Assembly: GCA_016187725.1 (NCBI GenBank)
Contig: JACPJE010000004.1
Location: 1-33,495, forward strand
Reading direction: 5' to 3'
Source: Candidatus Latescibacterota bacterium
Lineage (GTDB): Bacteria; Latescibacterota; UBA2968; UBA8231
Length of the DNA stretch: 33,495 nt
A program made the translations under genes and the position numbers. Positions 24,323 to 32,338 of the stretch are shown one piece after another. Under the pieces are notes generated by a model. The model saw only the letters and a program-made list of their open reading frames with translations, was not told the DNA's origin and made no database searches. Positions within the stretch are counted from its first letter, which is position 1, and each line of letters begins with the position of its first letter.

Positions 24323-26347
24323 CTAGTAGGCGATGCCTATGGGTCGCACCTGGCGAAAGGTCGCCGCGGCGGACTTGATGGCGATATCCACCAGGTAGAG
24401 TCCCGGCGTCAGCCGCGCCCCCTCTTCATCCCGCCCGTCCCAGGCGACCTGCTGCTGGCCGGCCCGCTGCCGTCCCAGATCGACGCGGACCAGTGACACC
24501 CCGCGCAGATCGCGGACGTTCAGCTCGACAGGTATGGGCTCTGGCAGACGGAACAGCGAATAGGAGACCACCAGCTGGTCGTTGATCCCGTCGCCGTTGG
24601 GCGTCACGATCGCGGTGGAAAAGCGCAGATCCTCGATCAGCTTCCTGGAGCTCTCGGCCGCCGCAAAGACCCGCAGGCTGTTGGTCGTCACCTCCACCGC
24701 CACATCGCCCGGCTGCACCGGCTGGGGCAGGCCCTCGCCCTCGCGCGCGAAGACCTCCGCCTCAAAGGTCTGGGCAGGCACAAAGATCCGGCTGCCGAAC
24801 ACCACGCGGAGCGGGAGATTGCGCGCGCGGCTGATCTTCTGCGGCAGGTAGACCACCAGTCCCCTTTCCTCTTCGGCGACCTGCGCCGGCTCGACCGCCC
24901 GCGGCGGCTCCCCTACCTCCAGCCCCCTGAAGGTCGCCTGGCTGTGGGTGCTGATCCGCAGCGCGTCAAAGCCCTCCTGGGCAGCATCGTCGAAATCGGC
25001 CTTTATGGCATAGACGAAGTCCACCGGCTCGCCCAGCTCGACCTGGGTGAAGCCGCGCGCCGGCCGGGGGTCGTCCAGGCGCGCCACCTCGCCGGCGACC
25101 AGGCGCGCCAGCAGTGGGGACTGCTCGACCCACACTGAGTCCAGCCGGATGAAGTCGGCAAAAACCCCGCTCTCCAGGGCGATCTTGAGCTGCAGGTAGG
25201 CCCCCCCCTCCAGCCCCAGCGCCTGTCCGGAGCGGACGAAGGGATGCGACCAGTAGGTCCAGTTCTCGGTGTCGTAGGCAATGGCGGCGCGGATGCCGGG
25301 TTTGCCTTCCTGAAACCGGCCCCCGGAGAAGTGGGGCGGCTTCAACTCGAACTCGTAGCGCTGGCGCGAGACAGCCCTCTTCTTGCCCGTGTTGGTGTAC
25401 TCATAATAGATATTGGGGTCATCGTCCCAGCCCGTGCGCGCCTCTATCTTGAGGGACGCCGCCGCCTCTGGCGCTGGCACTGGCTCGCCATCCACCATGC
25501 GCATAGGCGTCGCCGCAAAGAACAGCCGCCCGAAATTCGCCTCCCGTTCCAGGGAGAAGATCTGGCTGACATAGTTGGCGACTTTGGGGATCCCTTCCGC
25601 AAAGAACTCGAAGTCGCCGATAGTCCCATCGCCTTCGATGTTCTGCGCGCCCGAACCGCTCTGCGCGAGTATGCGGTCCTGGGCCGACTCCTTGCGCAGG
25701 TAGCGGATGTAGCGCACGTACTGCGTGGGGAACTCGATCTGCACATTGTTTGAGAAATTTTCCCGGACATCGGCGATCACCGCGCCTATCCGTTGGTACG
25801 AGAGGTTTTCGAGCCAGTTGGGGGTCCCCTCTTCGGCGATGGTGATCTCGAAGGCCGGCACGACGTCTTCGCTCAGCGGAGTCCCGCTGAGGCGAAAGCC
25901 CCGCGGCGGGGTGAAGAAGCCAAAGCGAAAGGCTGGCACCGGCACCGCCAAATCGATCGTGTAGTAATCCCCCGCCCGGCCCGAGATATTGATGCTCGTG
26001 CTGTCCCCGTCCACCAGATAGGTGCCGTTGCTGTTGGGACTCTCGTCGCCGCGCCACCCCCTCCACATCCTGGGTCGCTCGCCGTCCACAAAGCCCAGCT
26101 CGCGGGGATCCCTCAGGGCAGACCAGTTGTTCAGATAGGAGAACGCCGTGCGGTCTGGACGCAGGTAGACCGGCTGGATCGCTCCCGGCGCTGCCGCGAA
26201 ATCGATCAGCACATTGCTCGTGTCGTTCGCGCTCCACCCCAGGCCACTGCCCCCCAGCTTCAAGGTGGAGATCTCCGCCCCGCTCCACCCCATTGCCGAC
26301 AGCCCCAGGTAGAGCTGCAGCCATATACTGCGCATGCCATGGGACAT
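24323..26347 (-). CDS. Discoidin-like exported protein A with TPNGDG/FlgD-type C-terminal domain
   Basis: 674 residues. Of the possible starts, ATG 26347 is chosen because TAGGAGGAA precedes it and MSHGMRSIWLQLYLGLSAMGWSGA is a plausible signal peptide. Discoidin-like N-terminal half: YLVDGDSTSINISGRAGDYYTIDLAVPVPAFRFGFF, PAFEITIAEEG, IEFPTQYVRYIRYL, IGDFEFFAEGIPK. The middle has ENWTYWSHPFVRSG, YLQLKIALES and FIRLDSVWVEQS. The next module has GFDALRISTHSQATFRGLEVGEPP. The end has VTPNGDGINDQLVVSYSLF, VELNVRDLRGVSLVRVDLG and AWDGRDEEGARLTPGLYLVDI. The same block order occurs in the two following genes. It starts 11 bases after the parvulin lipoprotein gene, and is therefore likely to be co-translated with its probable chaperone. 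Ligand and exact function unknown. Confidence 0.87.
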   Translation of the reverse strand: MSHGMRSIWLQLYLGLSAMGWSGAEISTLKLGGSGLGWSANDTSNVLIDFAAAPGAIQPVYLRPDRTAFSYLNNWSALRDPRELGFVDGERPRMWRGWRGDESPNSNGTYLVDGDSTSINISGRAGDYYTIDLAVPVPAFRFGFFTPPRGFRLSGTPLSEDVVPAFEITIAEEGTPNWLENLSYQRIGAVIADVRENFSNNVQIEFPTQYVRYIRYLRKESAQDRILAQSGSGAQNIEGDGTIGDFEFFAEGIPKVANYVSQIFSLEREANFGRLFFAATPMRMVDGEPVPAPEAAASLKIEARTGWDDDPNIYYEYTNTGKKRAVSRQRYEFELKPPHFSGGRFQEGKPGIRAAIAYDTENWTYWSHPFVRSGQALGLEGGAYLQLKIALESGVFADFIRLDSVWVEQSPLLARLVAGEVARLDDPRPARGFTQVELGEPVDFVYAIKADFDDAAQEGFDALRISTHSQATFRGLEVGEPPRAVEPAQVAEEERGLVVYLPQKISRARNLPLRVVFGSRIFVPAQTFEAEVFAREGEGLPQPVQPGDVAVEVTTNSLRVFAAAESSRKLIEDLRFSTAIVTPNGDGINDQLVVSYSLFRLPEPIPVELNVRDLRGVSLVRVDLGRQRAGQQQVAWDGRDEEGARLTPGLYLVDIAIKSAAATFRQVRPIGIAY

Positions 26348-26358
26348 GGCGATTCCTC

Positions 26359-28074
26359 CTAGCTGTGCGCCGTAGCCAGGACATAGCGGCTCAGCGCCTC
26401 TCCATCGATCGACCACCTGTAAGCGCGGCGCAGCCCTTCGATCAATTCCTGCAACCGGCGCTGCTGCTTCTGCTGGCGGGCGTAGAAGAAGCTGAGCTGG
26501 GCCGTCTCCTCGAAAGACCTGAGCCCTTCGGGCCGGCGCTCCTCTACCCTGAATATAGAGAATGCCCGGTCCACTCCCTCCGCGCCCTTCAGCGCGGCAG
26601 CCGGCGGGCGGGTGATCTCCAGGGGCCCCTGCACCTGGCCAGTTGGCGCCGCGCGCACCGCGTCCGCTAATTCCCGGTAGATCAGGCGCTCAAATGACCT
26701 TATGCTGTAGCGCCCGCCGTTCTGCTCGGCGTGCAGGCGGATGCTGTGGCGGGCGGCCAGCTCCCCCATGTCCGCGCCGCCGCGGATCTGCGCCCGCAGG
26801 CGCTCGGCCTGGGCCAGGGTGGGCACCAGGATTTCCTGCACGGTGATCTCCTCTGGCGCCCGGTAGAATTCGGGGTGCGCGTCGTAGTGCGCCCTGGCCT
26901 CTTCCAGGGTGGCCTCCACCTGTTTTTCTAGCTCCTCTTCCCAGAGGGCCTTCACCAGGCGCTTCTCGCGCTCCTCCCGGACCCGGCGCTGCACTTCCGG
27001 GTGCTCCGCAAACCCGGCCCGCTGGGCGGCCGCCCACAGCAAAAAATCCGGCACGACCTGCTGGCGCAGGCGCTGGTCCAAGCCGGCGCTGTCGAGGGGT
27101 GAGTAGGCCTGGCCTGTCCGCACCAGGACATTGACTGCCTGCTGCAGGGTGAGCTGTCCTCCTGTGAAGGTGTAGAGCGGCCCCTCCAGCTCCTCCGGAC
27201 TCAGCTCGGGATATCCGGGGCACTGGTTCCAGGCGCCCAGCAGCTTTTTGAGGCCCTCCTCGCCCAGGCGCAGCGCGAGCGCCTCCTCCAGGGCTGCCAG
27301 GTGCTCGCGCCGCCGCCGGACGAATTTATCCATCACCGCGACGCGCTGGACAATGGGCCGGTACTGCTCGAAATCGACCTGTCTCTTGTCCAGCACCTTG
27401 CCGATCTCGTACCCCTGCGGCGTGCGGAAGGGCGCGGAGACCGCGCCTACTTCCAGCGCGAAGATGCGGGCGAAGATCTGGTCGGAGATCTCGTCAAAGG
27501 CATAGTACCTGCCCAAGTCCCCCCCCTTTTCCGCGGTCTGACGGTCCAGGGAGCGCGCGCGAGCCACCTCCTCAAAAGGGCGCCCGGCCTGCAGCTCGGC
27601 GTGTGCGGCCTCGGCCTCCTCTCTGGTGGCCACCAGGATGCGCGCGACACGCACGGCCTGGCTGGCCGGATGGGACTTGAAGGTCTCCCACAGCTCCGCC
27701 TCGGTGATGGGCACGTCCTGGCCAAGCCTGACCCGGAGATAGGTCTCGATCGCGGCCAGGCGCTCCACCGCTTCCAGGGCCGCGCGCAGCGCCGGGTCCC
27801 GGCCGTGCCCGCGGGCCTCGGCCTCCATGGCCATCAGCTTGATATCGATGAGGCTCTGCAGGTGCTCGCGGTGGCCCTCGATCCCCTCCGGGGCAGCGCG
27901 GGGCGCGGACTGGACAGCGGCCTCGAAGCGCTGCAGGTCCTCCTCACTGAGCTCTTCGCCGCCTACCACCGCTAGCGGCGCACGCCTCGCGCCTCCCTGC
28001 TGGCTCCCGCACCCCCACAGGGTCCATGCCAGTACCAGCGCGGCGAGCGCGCTCCCAGCCTGTCCACCGCGCAT
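26359..28074 (-). CDS. Lipoprotein peptidyl-prolyl isomerase with two parvulin (PpiC/SurA-like) domains
   Basis: 571 residues. The N-terminus MRGGQAGSALAALVLAWTLWGCGSQ ends in a lipobox-like LWGC with Cys22, and Gly follows it, so outer-membrane sorting is expected if the usual Lol rule applies. A SurA-type N-domain follows (VVGGEELSEEDLQRF...LIDIKLMAMEAEARG). Parvulin domain 1 (about 140-235) has VRVARILVATREEAEAAHAEL, FEEVARARSLD, GGDLGRYYAFDEISDQIFARIFAL and GYEIGKVLDKR. Parvulin domain 2 (about 425-540) has ITVQEILVPTLAQAERLRAQI, DMGELAARHSI and NGGRYSIRSFERLIYRELADAV. Such proteins chaperone unfolded outer-membrane or secreted proteins in the periplasm. Its place between two TPR/CRTAC1 genes and four large exported proteins suggests dedicated folding help for this operon's own products. 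Confidence 0.9.
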   Translation of the reverse strand: MRGGQAGSALAALVLAWTLWGCGSQQGGARRAPLAVVGGEELSEEDLQRFEAAVQSAPRAAPEGIEGHREHLQSLIDIKLMAMEAEARGHGRDPALRAALEAVERLAAIETYLRVRLGQDVPITEAELWETFKSHPASQAVRVARILVATREEAEAAHAELQAGRPFEEVARARSLDRQTAEKGGDLGRYYAFDEISDQIFARIFALEVGAVSAPFRTPQGYEIGKVLDKRQVDFEQYRPIVQRVAVMDKFVRRRREHLAALEEALALRLGEEGLKKLLGAWNQCPGYPELSPEELEGPLYTFTGGQLTLQQAVNVLVRTGQAYSPLDSAGLDQRLRQQVVPDFLLWAAAQRAGFAEHPEVQRRVREEREKRLVKALWEEELEKQVEATLEEARAHYDAHPEFYRAPEEITVQEILVPTLAQAERLRAQIRGGADMGELAARHSIRLHAEQNGGRYSIRSFERLIYRELADAVRAAPTGQVQGPLEITRPPAAALKGAEGVDRAFSIFRVEERRPEGLRSFEETAQLSFFYARQQKQQRRLQELIEGLRRAYRWSIDGEALSRYVLATAHS

Positions 28075-28080
28075 AGGCCC

Positions 28081-29268
28081 TCAGCTCCCACCGGTCAAAG
28101 AGCGCAGTGCCTGGCGATGCGCCTCGCTCTTGGCGCGCTCTCCCAGCCGCCTATAGGCCTCTACCAGTCCCTGGTGTGCGCTGGTCCGCTGTGGGTCGAT
28201 GCTGAGCGCGCGCTCCAGCACCACCACTGCCTCGGCCATCCGGCCCTGGTACAGGTAGGCCTGGCCCAGGTTGCTGTAAGCCGCGGCATAGGTCGAGTCT
28301 GAGGAAATGCTCTGCTGGTACGCGGCCACGGCCTTGTCCAGCATGCTCAAGCGCAGGTAGATATTCCCCATGTTGTTGTGTGCCTTGACGTGGCCGGGGT
28401 AGAGCTCTACGGCCCGCCGGTAGTGGGACAGGGCCTTCGGGTACAGGCCCAGACGGCCGTAGAGATATCCCAGGCCGTAATGGGCTTCTGCATCGCCCGG
28501 ATCGTCCCGCAGGCGCTCCTGGAAGAGGTGGATCTCCCCTGCGAAAGGTTTCACCTTTTCGTATATCTTCAGGGTGGTCTGGCCGGCCTCCTCCTTTCCC
28601 TGGCGCAGATAGATCTGCCCGAGCCAGCGATAGGGCTCGGCCATGCCCGGATCCCGGGCGAGGGCCTGCCGCAGCAGGTCCACGGCCTCGTCCAGCCGGC
28701 CCTGCCCCATCCGGACGCGCCCCAGCTGCGCATAGGCCCTGGCATAGGTCGAGTCGATGGCGAAGGTCCGCTCAAAGGCCTGCACAGCGCTGTCGAGCGC
28801 GTTCTCCTCCAGGTAGAGTTCACCCAGGGCGCAGGCGGCCGGCGCGTGCCCGGGCGCTGCGCTCAGGACCTGCTCCAGGGTTTCTCTGGCTTCCTGGTAG
28901 CGCCCCAACCTCAAGCACACCAATCCCAGGTTGAATCTGGTGTCCACGTGATCGGGCCGGGCGGCCAGGGCCTGCTCGTACTCACGGGCCGCAGCCGCCA
29001 GGCGCCCCTGTCTGGCGTAAGCCGCCGCGAGGTTGCGCCTGGCTGGCGCGAAACTCGAATCTGCGGCGAGGGCCTGGGCGTAGGCCGCTGCCGCTTCGTC
29101 GAAGCGATTCAGCTTGAGATGGGCATTGCCCGCAGAGAAATGCTCTGCCGCTCGCCGCTGCGCAGCCACCGCTGCGGGCTCCGGGGAAGGCACTGTCTGG
29201 TGCTCTCCGCATCCCAGCGTTACCACCAGCACGGTCGACGCCCACAGATGTGTCCTCAGCCCTTTCAC
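28081..29268 (-). CDS. TPR-repeat lipoprotein 2
   Basis: 395 residues from the GTG at 29268, which shares one base with the TAG stop of the upstream CRTAC1-like gene; a longer opening to 29538 lies inside that gene. The start gives KGLRTHLWASTVLVVTLGCGEH, a lipoprotein signal with Cys20 followed by Gly, although Thr at -3 is not ideal. About ten tetratricopeptide repeats follow from residue ~40 to the end, with typical motifs such as TRFNLGLVCLRLGRYQEA, HYGLGYLYGRLGLYPKAL and HNNMGNIYLRLSMLDKAV. DSTYA occurs at two repeat ends. TPR solenoids bind partner proteins. Periplasmic face of a membrane, as an adaptor, is the likely setting. It stands 6 bases before the parvulin gene. Confidence 0.88.
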   Translation of the reverse strand: MKGLRTHLWASTVLVVTLGCGEHQTVPSPEPAAVAAQRRAAEHFSAGNAHLKLNRFDEAAAAYAQALAADSSFAPARRNLAAAYARQGRLAAAAREYEQALAARPDHVDTRFNLGLVCLRLGRYQEARETLEQVLSAAPGHAPAACALGELYLEENALDSAVQAFERTFAIDSTYARAYAQLGRVRMGQGRLDEAVDLLRQALARDPGMAEPYRWLGQIYLRQGKEEAGQTTLKIYEKVKPFAGEIHLFQERLRDDPGDAEAHYGLGYLYGRLGLYPKALSHYRRAVELYPGHVKAHNNMGNIYLRLSMLDKAVAAYQQSISSDSTYAAAYSNLGQAYLYQGRMAEAVVVLERALSIDPQRTSAHQGLVEAYRRLGERAKSEAHRQALRSLTGGS

Positions 29269-30932
29269 TAATGGGAACCTTTTTCCTCCACTGACAGGTA
29301 CTGGTTCGCCCAGATGTCCTCGAGTTCCTGAACCACACCGCTGGGCCAATGGATCTCCACTCGCTCCGCGCGCTCGTGCGCGCCCAGGCCGAAGAGGAGT
29401 CGCAGGTCGTGGGCGGACAGGTAGCTGGCCCCGCTCCGCACCTGGCAGACCTGCCGCCGCCCCCCGGCGACCACCTCGACTCGCGCCCCGATGCCGTCCC
29501 GGTTGCTGTGCGTACCGCGCAACCTGAGCCCCAGCCAATGCCGGGAATTGCCGCCGTCGTTGCGCAGGAGCACGGCCCGGCTGTTCGAGTTGGTGATGGC
29601 GATATCCGTGTCCCCGTCGTTGTCGTAATCCCCAAAGGCCGCGCCCCGGCTGACCTCCACCAGTTCCAGGCCAGGGCCGGCGTGCTCCTCCTCGACAAAG
29701 CGGCCATCGCCCTGATTCATCAGCAGTTGGTTGCGCTGGGCATAGGTGCTGGCCGGGTCGTATTCCCGCACGTTGTCGTCGACGTGCCCGTTGGCCACGA
29801 ACAGGTCCAGGTCCCCGTCGTTATCGCAGTCCAGAAACCCCGCGCCAAAGCCCAGGTGCGGCACGCTGAGGCGGTTGATGCCCGACTCCCGGGTGGCATC
29901 GGCAAAGAACCCGCCGCCGAGGTTGCGGTACAGGGTGTTGCTCTGCCACTGGAAGTTGGTCACGAACAGGTCCGGCCAGCCGTCGAGATCCGCGTCCCCC
30001 ATATCTACCCCCATCCCCGCCCTGAGTTCGCCGTCCTCGCTGAGGCTGGTGCCGCTGGCCAACCCCCGCTCGGCGAAGCGCCCGCCGTCGTTGCGGAACA
30101 GCATATTGGGCGCCATGTCGTTGGCCAGGTAGAGGTCCGCATCCCCATCCAGGTCACAGTCGCCGAAGACCACGCCCAATTCCTTACCCGCGCTCTGCGC
30201 CAGCCCCGCCTTCTCCGTCCAGTCCGCGAAGACCCAGCCTGCCTGCGGGCCGCCGTTGTGGAAGAAGCGGTCCGGCTGGCCGGGCAGCTTGCGGGGGTCG
30301 CAGTAGATCCGCACCTGGGTGTTGCCGACGGTGCAGACCAAGGGGTTCGCCGCCGGGTAGTCCAGGTAGTTGGCCACATAGAGGTCCAGGCACCCGTCGC
30401 GGTCCACGTCGGCAAAGGCCGCGCTGCTGCCCCAGCCGCTGTCCCCCACCGCGGCCTGCGCCGTGACATCGCGGAAGACGTAGCCGGCCTCCATCCCCTC
30501 GTTGCGGTAGAGGACATTCGGTCCGTAATTGGTCACGTAGATATCCACATCGCTGTCATTGTCGTAGTCCGCCACGGCCACGCCCATCCCGTAGCCAGTG
30601 TCCCCCACGCCGCATTGCTCGGTCACCTCCGCGAAGGTCCCATCCCCCTGGTTGCGGTAGAGGGCATTGCGGGCCAGGGGCGCGCTGGACAGGCCGGGGG
30701 CGCGCCCGCCGTTGATCAGGTAGAGGTCCAGAAAGCCGTCGCTGTCGTAGTCCACAAAAGCCACCCCCGCGCCATAAGTCTCAGGCATGTAGTGCCGGCC
30801 CTCGGCGCCGTTCTCGTGCTTGAAGTAGATACCCGCGGCTGCGGTCGCGTCGACGAACTGCACCTCGCTGTCCGCATAACTCGACAGACCCAGCAGCACC
30901 CATCCAGCGCTCACCCGGCGACGCCACCCCAT
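29268..30932 (-). CDS. CRTAC1-like protein: seven-blade FG-GAP propeller plus ASPIC/UnbV domain
   Basis: 554 residues. The N-terminus MGWRRRVSAGWVLLGLSSYADS is a short signal peptide. Seven calcium-type DxDxDG blades can be counted: DYDSDGFLDLYLING, DYDNDSDVDIYVTNYG, DVDRDGCLDLYVANYL, DCDLDGDADLYLAND, DADLDGWPDLFVTNF, DCDNDGDLDLFVANGH and DYDNDGDTDIAITN, which would close a seven-bladed propeller as in integrin alpha chains. The C-terminal ~85 residues are the ASPIC/UnbV domain (HWLGLRLRGTHSNRDGIGARVEVV, RSGASYLSAHDLRLLFGLG, IHWPSG). Proteins of this CRTAC1 type often sit next to TPR proteins in bacteria, but their function is not known; adhesion or ligand binding is supposed. Its ATG follows the stop of TPR lipoprotein 1 with no gap, and its stop overlaps TPR lipoprotein 2. 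Confidence 0.92.
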   Translation of the reverse strand: MGWRRRVSAGWVLLGLSSYADSEVQFVDATAAAGIYFKHENGAEGRHYMPETYGAGVAFVDYDSDGFLDLYLINGGRAPGLSSAPLARNALYRNQGDGTFAEVTEQCGVGDTGYGMGVAVADYDNDSDVDIYVTNYGPNVLYRNEGMEAGYVFRDVTAQAAVGDSGWGSSAAFADVDRDGCLDLYVANYLDYPAANPLVCTVGNTQVRIYCDPRKLPGQPDRFFHNGGPQAGWVFADWTEKAGLAQSAGKELGVVFGDCDLDGDADLYLANDMAPNMLFRNDGGRFAERGLASGTSLSEDGELRAGMGVDMGDADLDGWPDLFVTNFQWQSNTLYRNLGGGFFADATRESGINRLSVPHLGFGAGFLDCDNDGDLDLFVANGHVDDNVREYDPASTYAQRNQLLMNQGDGRFVEEEHAGPGLELVEVSRGAAFGDYDNDGDTDIAITNSNSRAVLLRNDGGNSRHWLGLRLRGTHSNRDGIGARVEVVAGGRRQVCQVRSGASYLSAHDLRLLFGLGAHERAERVEIHWPSGVVQELEDIWANQYLSVEEKGSH

Positions 30933-32198
30933 CTACTGCTCCGCGGCGGCCTGTCCATCCCTCAACAGCGCCCGCGCCTGCACGGCCCGGCCTTCCTCGA
31001 TGCGGCCCAGTTGAATCAGGGCGGCGCCCAGCGCCTGCGCGGCCTCGGCCATGTCAGCGTCCAGGGCCAGGGCCCGGAGCAAGGCCTCTTCAGCGGCTGA
31101 GTAGTCTCCCAGAGCCAGGTAATCGATGCACAGGTTCTTGTGGGCCAGCGCGTAATCCGGCTTCAGGCGCACGGCGCGCTCAAAGTAGGGCAGCGCCTCC
31201 CGGTAGCGTTGCTGTCGGGAGTAGATCGCGCCGATATTGTGACAGGCTTCAGCATAGGTCGAATCCGCCCGCAGGGCAGCCTGGAACTGCCCCAGCGCTT
31301 CCTCCTCCCGCTGCTGTTCCAGGCAGACCAGTCCCAGGTTGTAGTGGTTGGCTGCTCGCTCTGTGTCGGTCAGCAGCGCGCCCTGCTCGTAGAGAAGGTG
31401 GCGATAGTGTTCCTCCTTCCTCGCCCTGCGGTTCAACTGCGCGAAGAGCGCCAGCATCCGCTCTCCTTCCTCGATCCGATCCGCTCGCGCATAGAGTGTG
31501 CCCAGACTGTAGTAGACCGCGGCATAGGAGGGGGCCAGACGCACCGCTCTCTCCATGGCCTCTACGGCCTTTGCATACTCGCTCCGACGGGAGTAGATCA
31601 CCCCCAGGTAATAGTGCGCCTGCGCCAGGCCGCCATCCAGGTCGCACGCCCGCAAGAGCGCCTGCTCTGCCGCTTCGTTCTCGCCGCGCGAGGCCAGGAT
31701 AAAGCCGTGCACAAAATGGCCGTAGGCGCTGGCTTCCGCCAGTTTCAGCCCCCGCTCACAGGCCCTGGTGGCCGCAAGCCCGTCCCCGCGCTCGCTGTGC
31801 AGCAGGGCCAGGGCCCACCAGGCCTCGGCGAAGTTGGGCGCCAGCTCCAGGGCTTTTTTAAAGGCGGCTGCCGCCTCTGCCCCGCGGCGTTCTTTAGCCA
31901 GGGCCACCCCCAGACAGTAGTGGGCGTCCGGATCTGCCGGCGCGGCCTGGACCAGCCGCCGCAGGATATCCGCGGCAGCGCGGTAGCGCTGGTGCTCCAG
32001 ATAGGCCCAGCCCAGCGCGTAGAGCCGTTCGGCGCTGTCGGGCTCTCGGCGCCAGGCCGCCTCGTATATCTCCAGAGGTTCCGAGATAGCGACCTGGTGC
32101 AGGGTATGGCGCGGCTGTGGCCCACAGCCGGTCCAGGGCACCAGCAGCGCGCTCACCAGTAGACCTGCAGAACATGGGCGCACAGGACAGATCTGCAT
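30933..32198 (-). CDS. TPR-repeat lipoprotein 1, first gene of the eight-gene operon
   Basis: 421 residues. The ATG at 32198 (GAGGCGG upstream) is preferred to an in-frame start at 32309 that would lie in the terminator stem. MQICPVRPCSAGLLVSALLVPWTGCGPQ is a lipoprotein-type signal with Cys25 followed by Gly; Trp at -3 is unusual. About ten TPR units cover residues 48-415 (LYALGWAYLEHQRYRAAADIL, HYCLGVALAKERRGAEAAAAF, HYYLGVIYSRRSEYAKAVEAM, CHNIGAIYSRQQRYREALPYF). It shares the DSTYA repeat end and overall plan with TPR lipoprotein 2, so the pair may come from one duplication flanking the propeller gene. No clear promoter is seen between it and the upstream terminator; partial read-through or a weak promoter is possible. 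Confidence 0.88.
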   Translation of the reverse strand: MQICPVRPCSAGLLVSALLVPWTGCGPQPRHTLHQVAISEPLEIYEAAWRREPDSAERLYALGWAYLEHQRYRAAADILRRLVQAAPADPDAHYCLGVALAKERRGAEAAAAFKKALELAPNFAEAWWALALLHSERGDGLAATRACERGLKLAEASAYGHFVHGFILASRGENEAAEQALLRACDLDGGLAQAHYYLGVIYSRRSEYAKAVEAMERAVRLAPSYAAVYYSLGTLYARADRIEEGERMLALFAQLNRRARKEEHYRHLLYEQGALLTDTERAANHYNLGLVCLEQQREEEALGQFQAALRADSTYAEACHNIGAIYSRQQRYREALPYFERAVRLKPDYALAHKNLCIDYLALGDYSAAEEALLRALALDADMAEAAQALGAALIQLGRIEEGRAVQARALLRDGQAAAEQ

Positions 32199-32260
32199 GG
32201 CCCGCCTCAGGATGGGAGTCTGCTGTAACAGCGTATCGGAGGCCGCTTTGGCCCGCGTAC

Positions 32261-32300
32261 AAAAAAACGGTCTAACCCGCCTCCCGGGACGGGTTAGACC
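32261..32300 (-). terminator. Rho-independent terminator after the CBM9-like gene
   Basis: Perfect 11-base arms (32269-32279 and 32290-32300) enclose a 10-base loop that itself contains the palindrome TCCCGGGA. On the minus strand the stem is followed by one G and then seven T (32267-32261). It lies 39 bases after the stop of the gene at 32339 and 63 bases before the TPR lipoprotein start, so it separates that gene from the operon. There is no T-run on the plus side. Confidence 0.92.
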
Positions 32301-32338
32301 CTTGCCCAAAATCGGGCGGCATTCAGGCCGAGACTGAT

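Noticed and set aside
29349..31100. 583-residue plus-strand opening opposite the CRTAC1-like gene
   Set aside because: It is rich in Val/Pro/His with no start signal or motif and is the antisense of the repeated GC-biased DxDxDG codons of the real gene.
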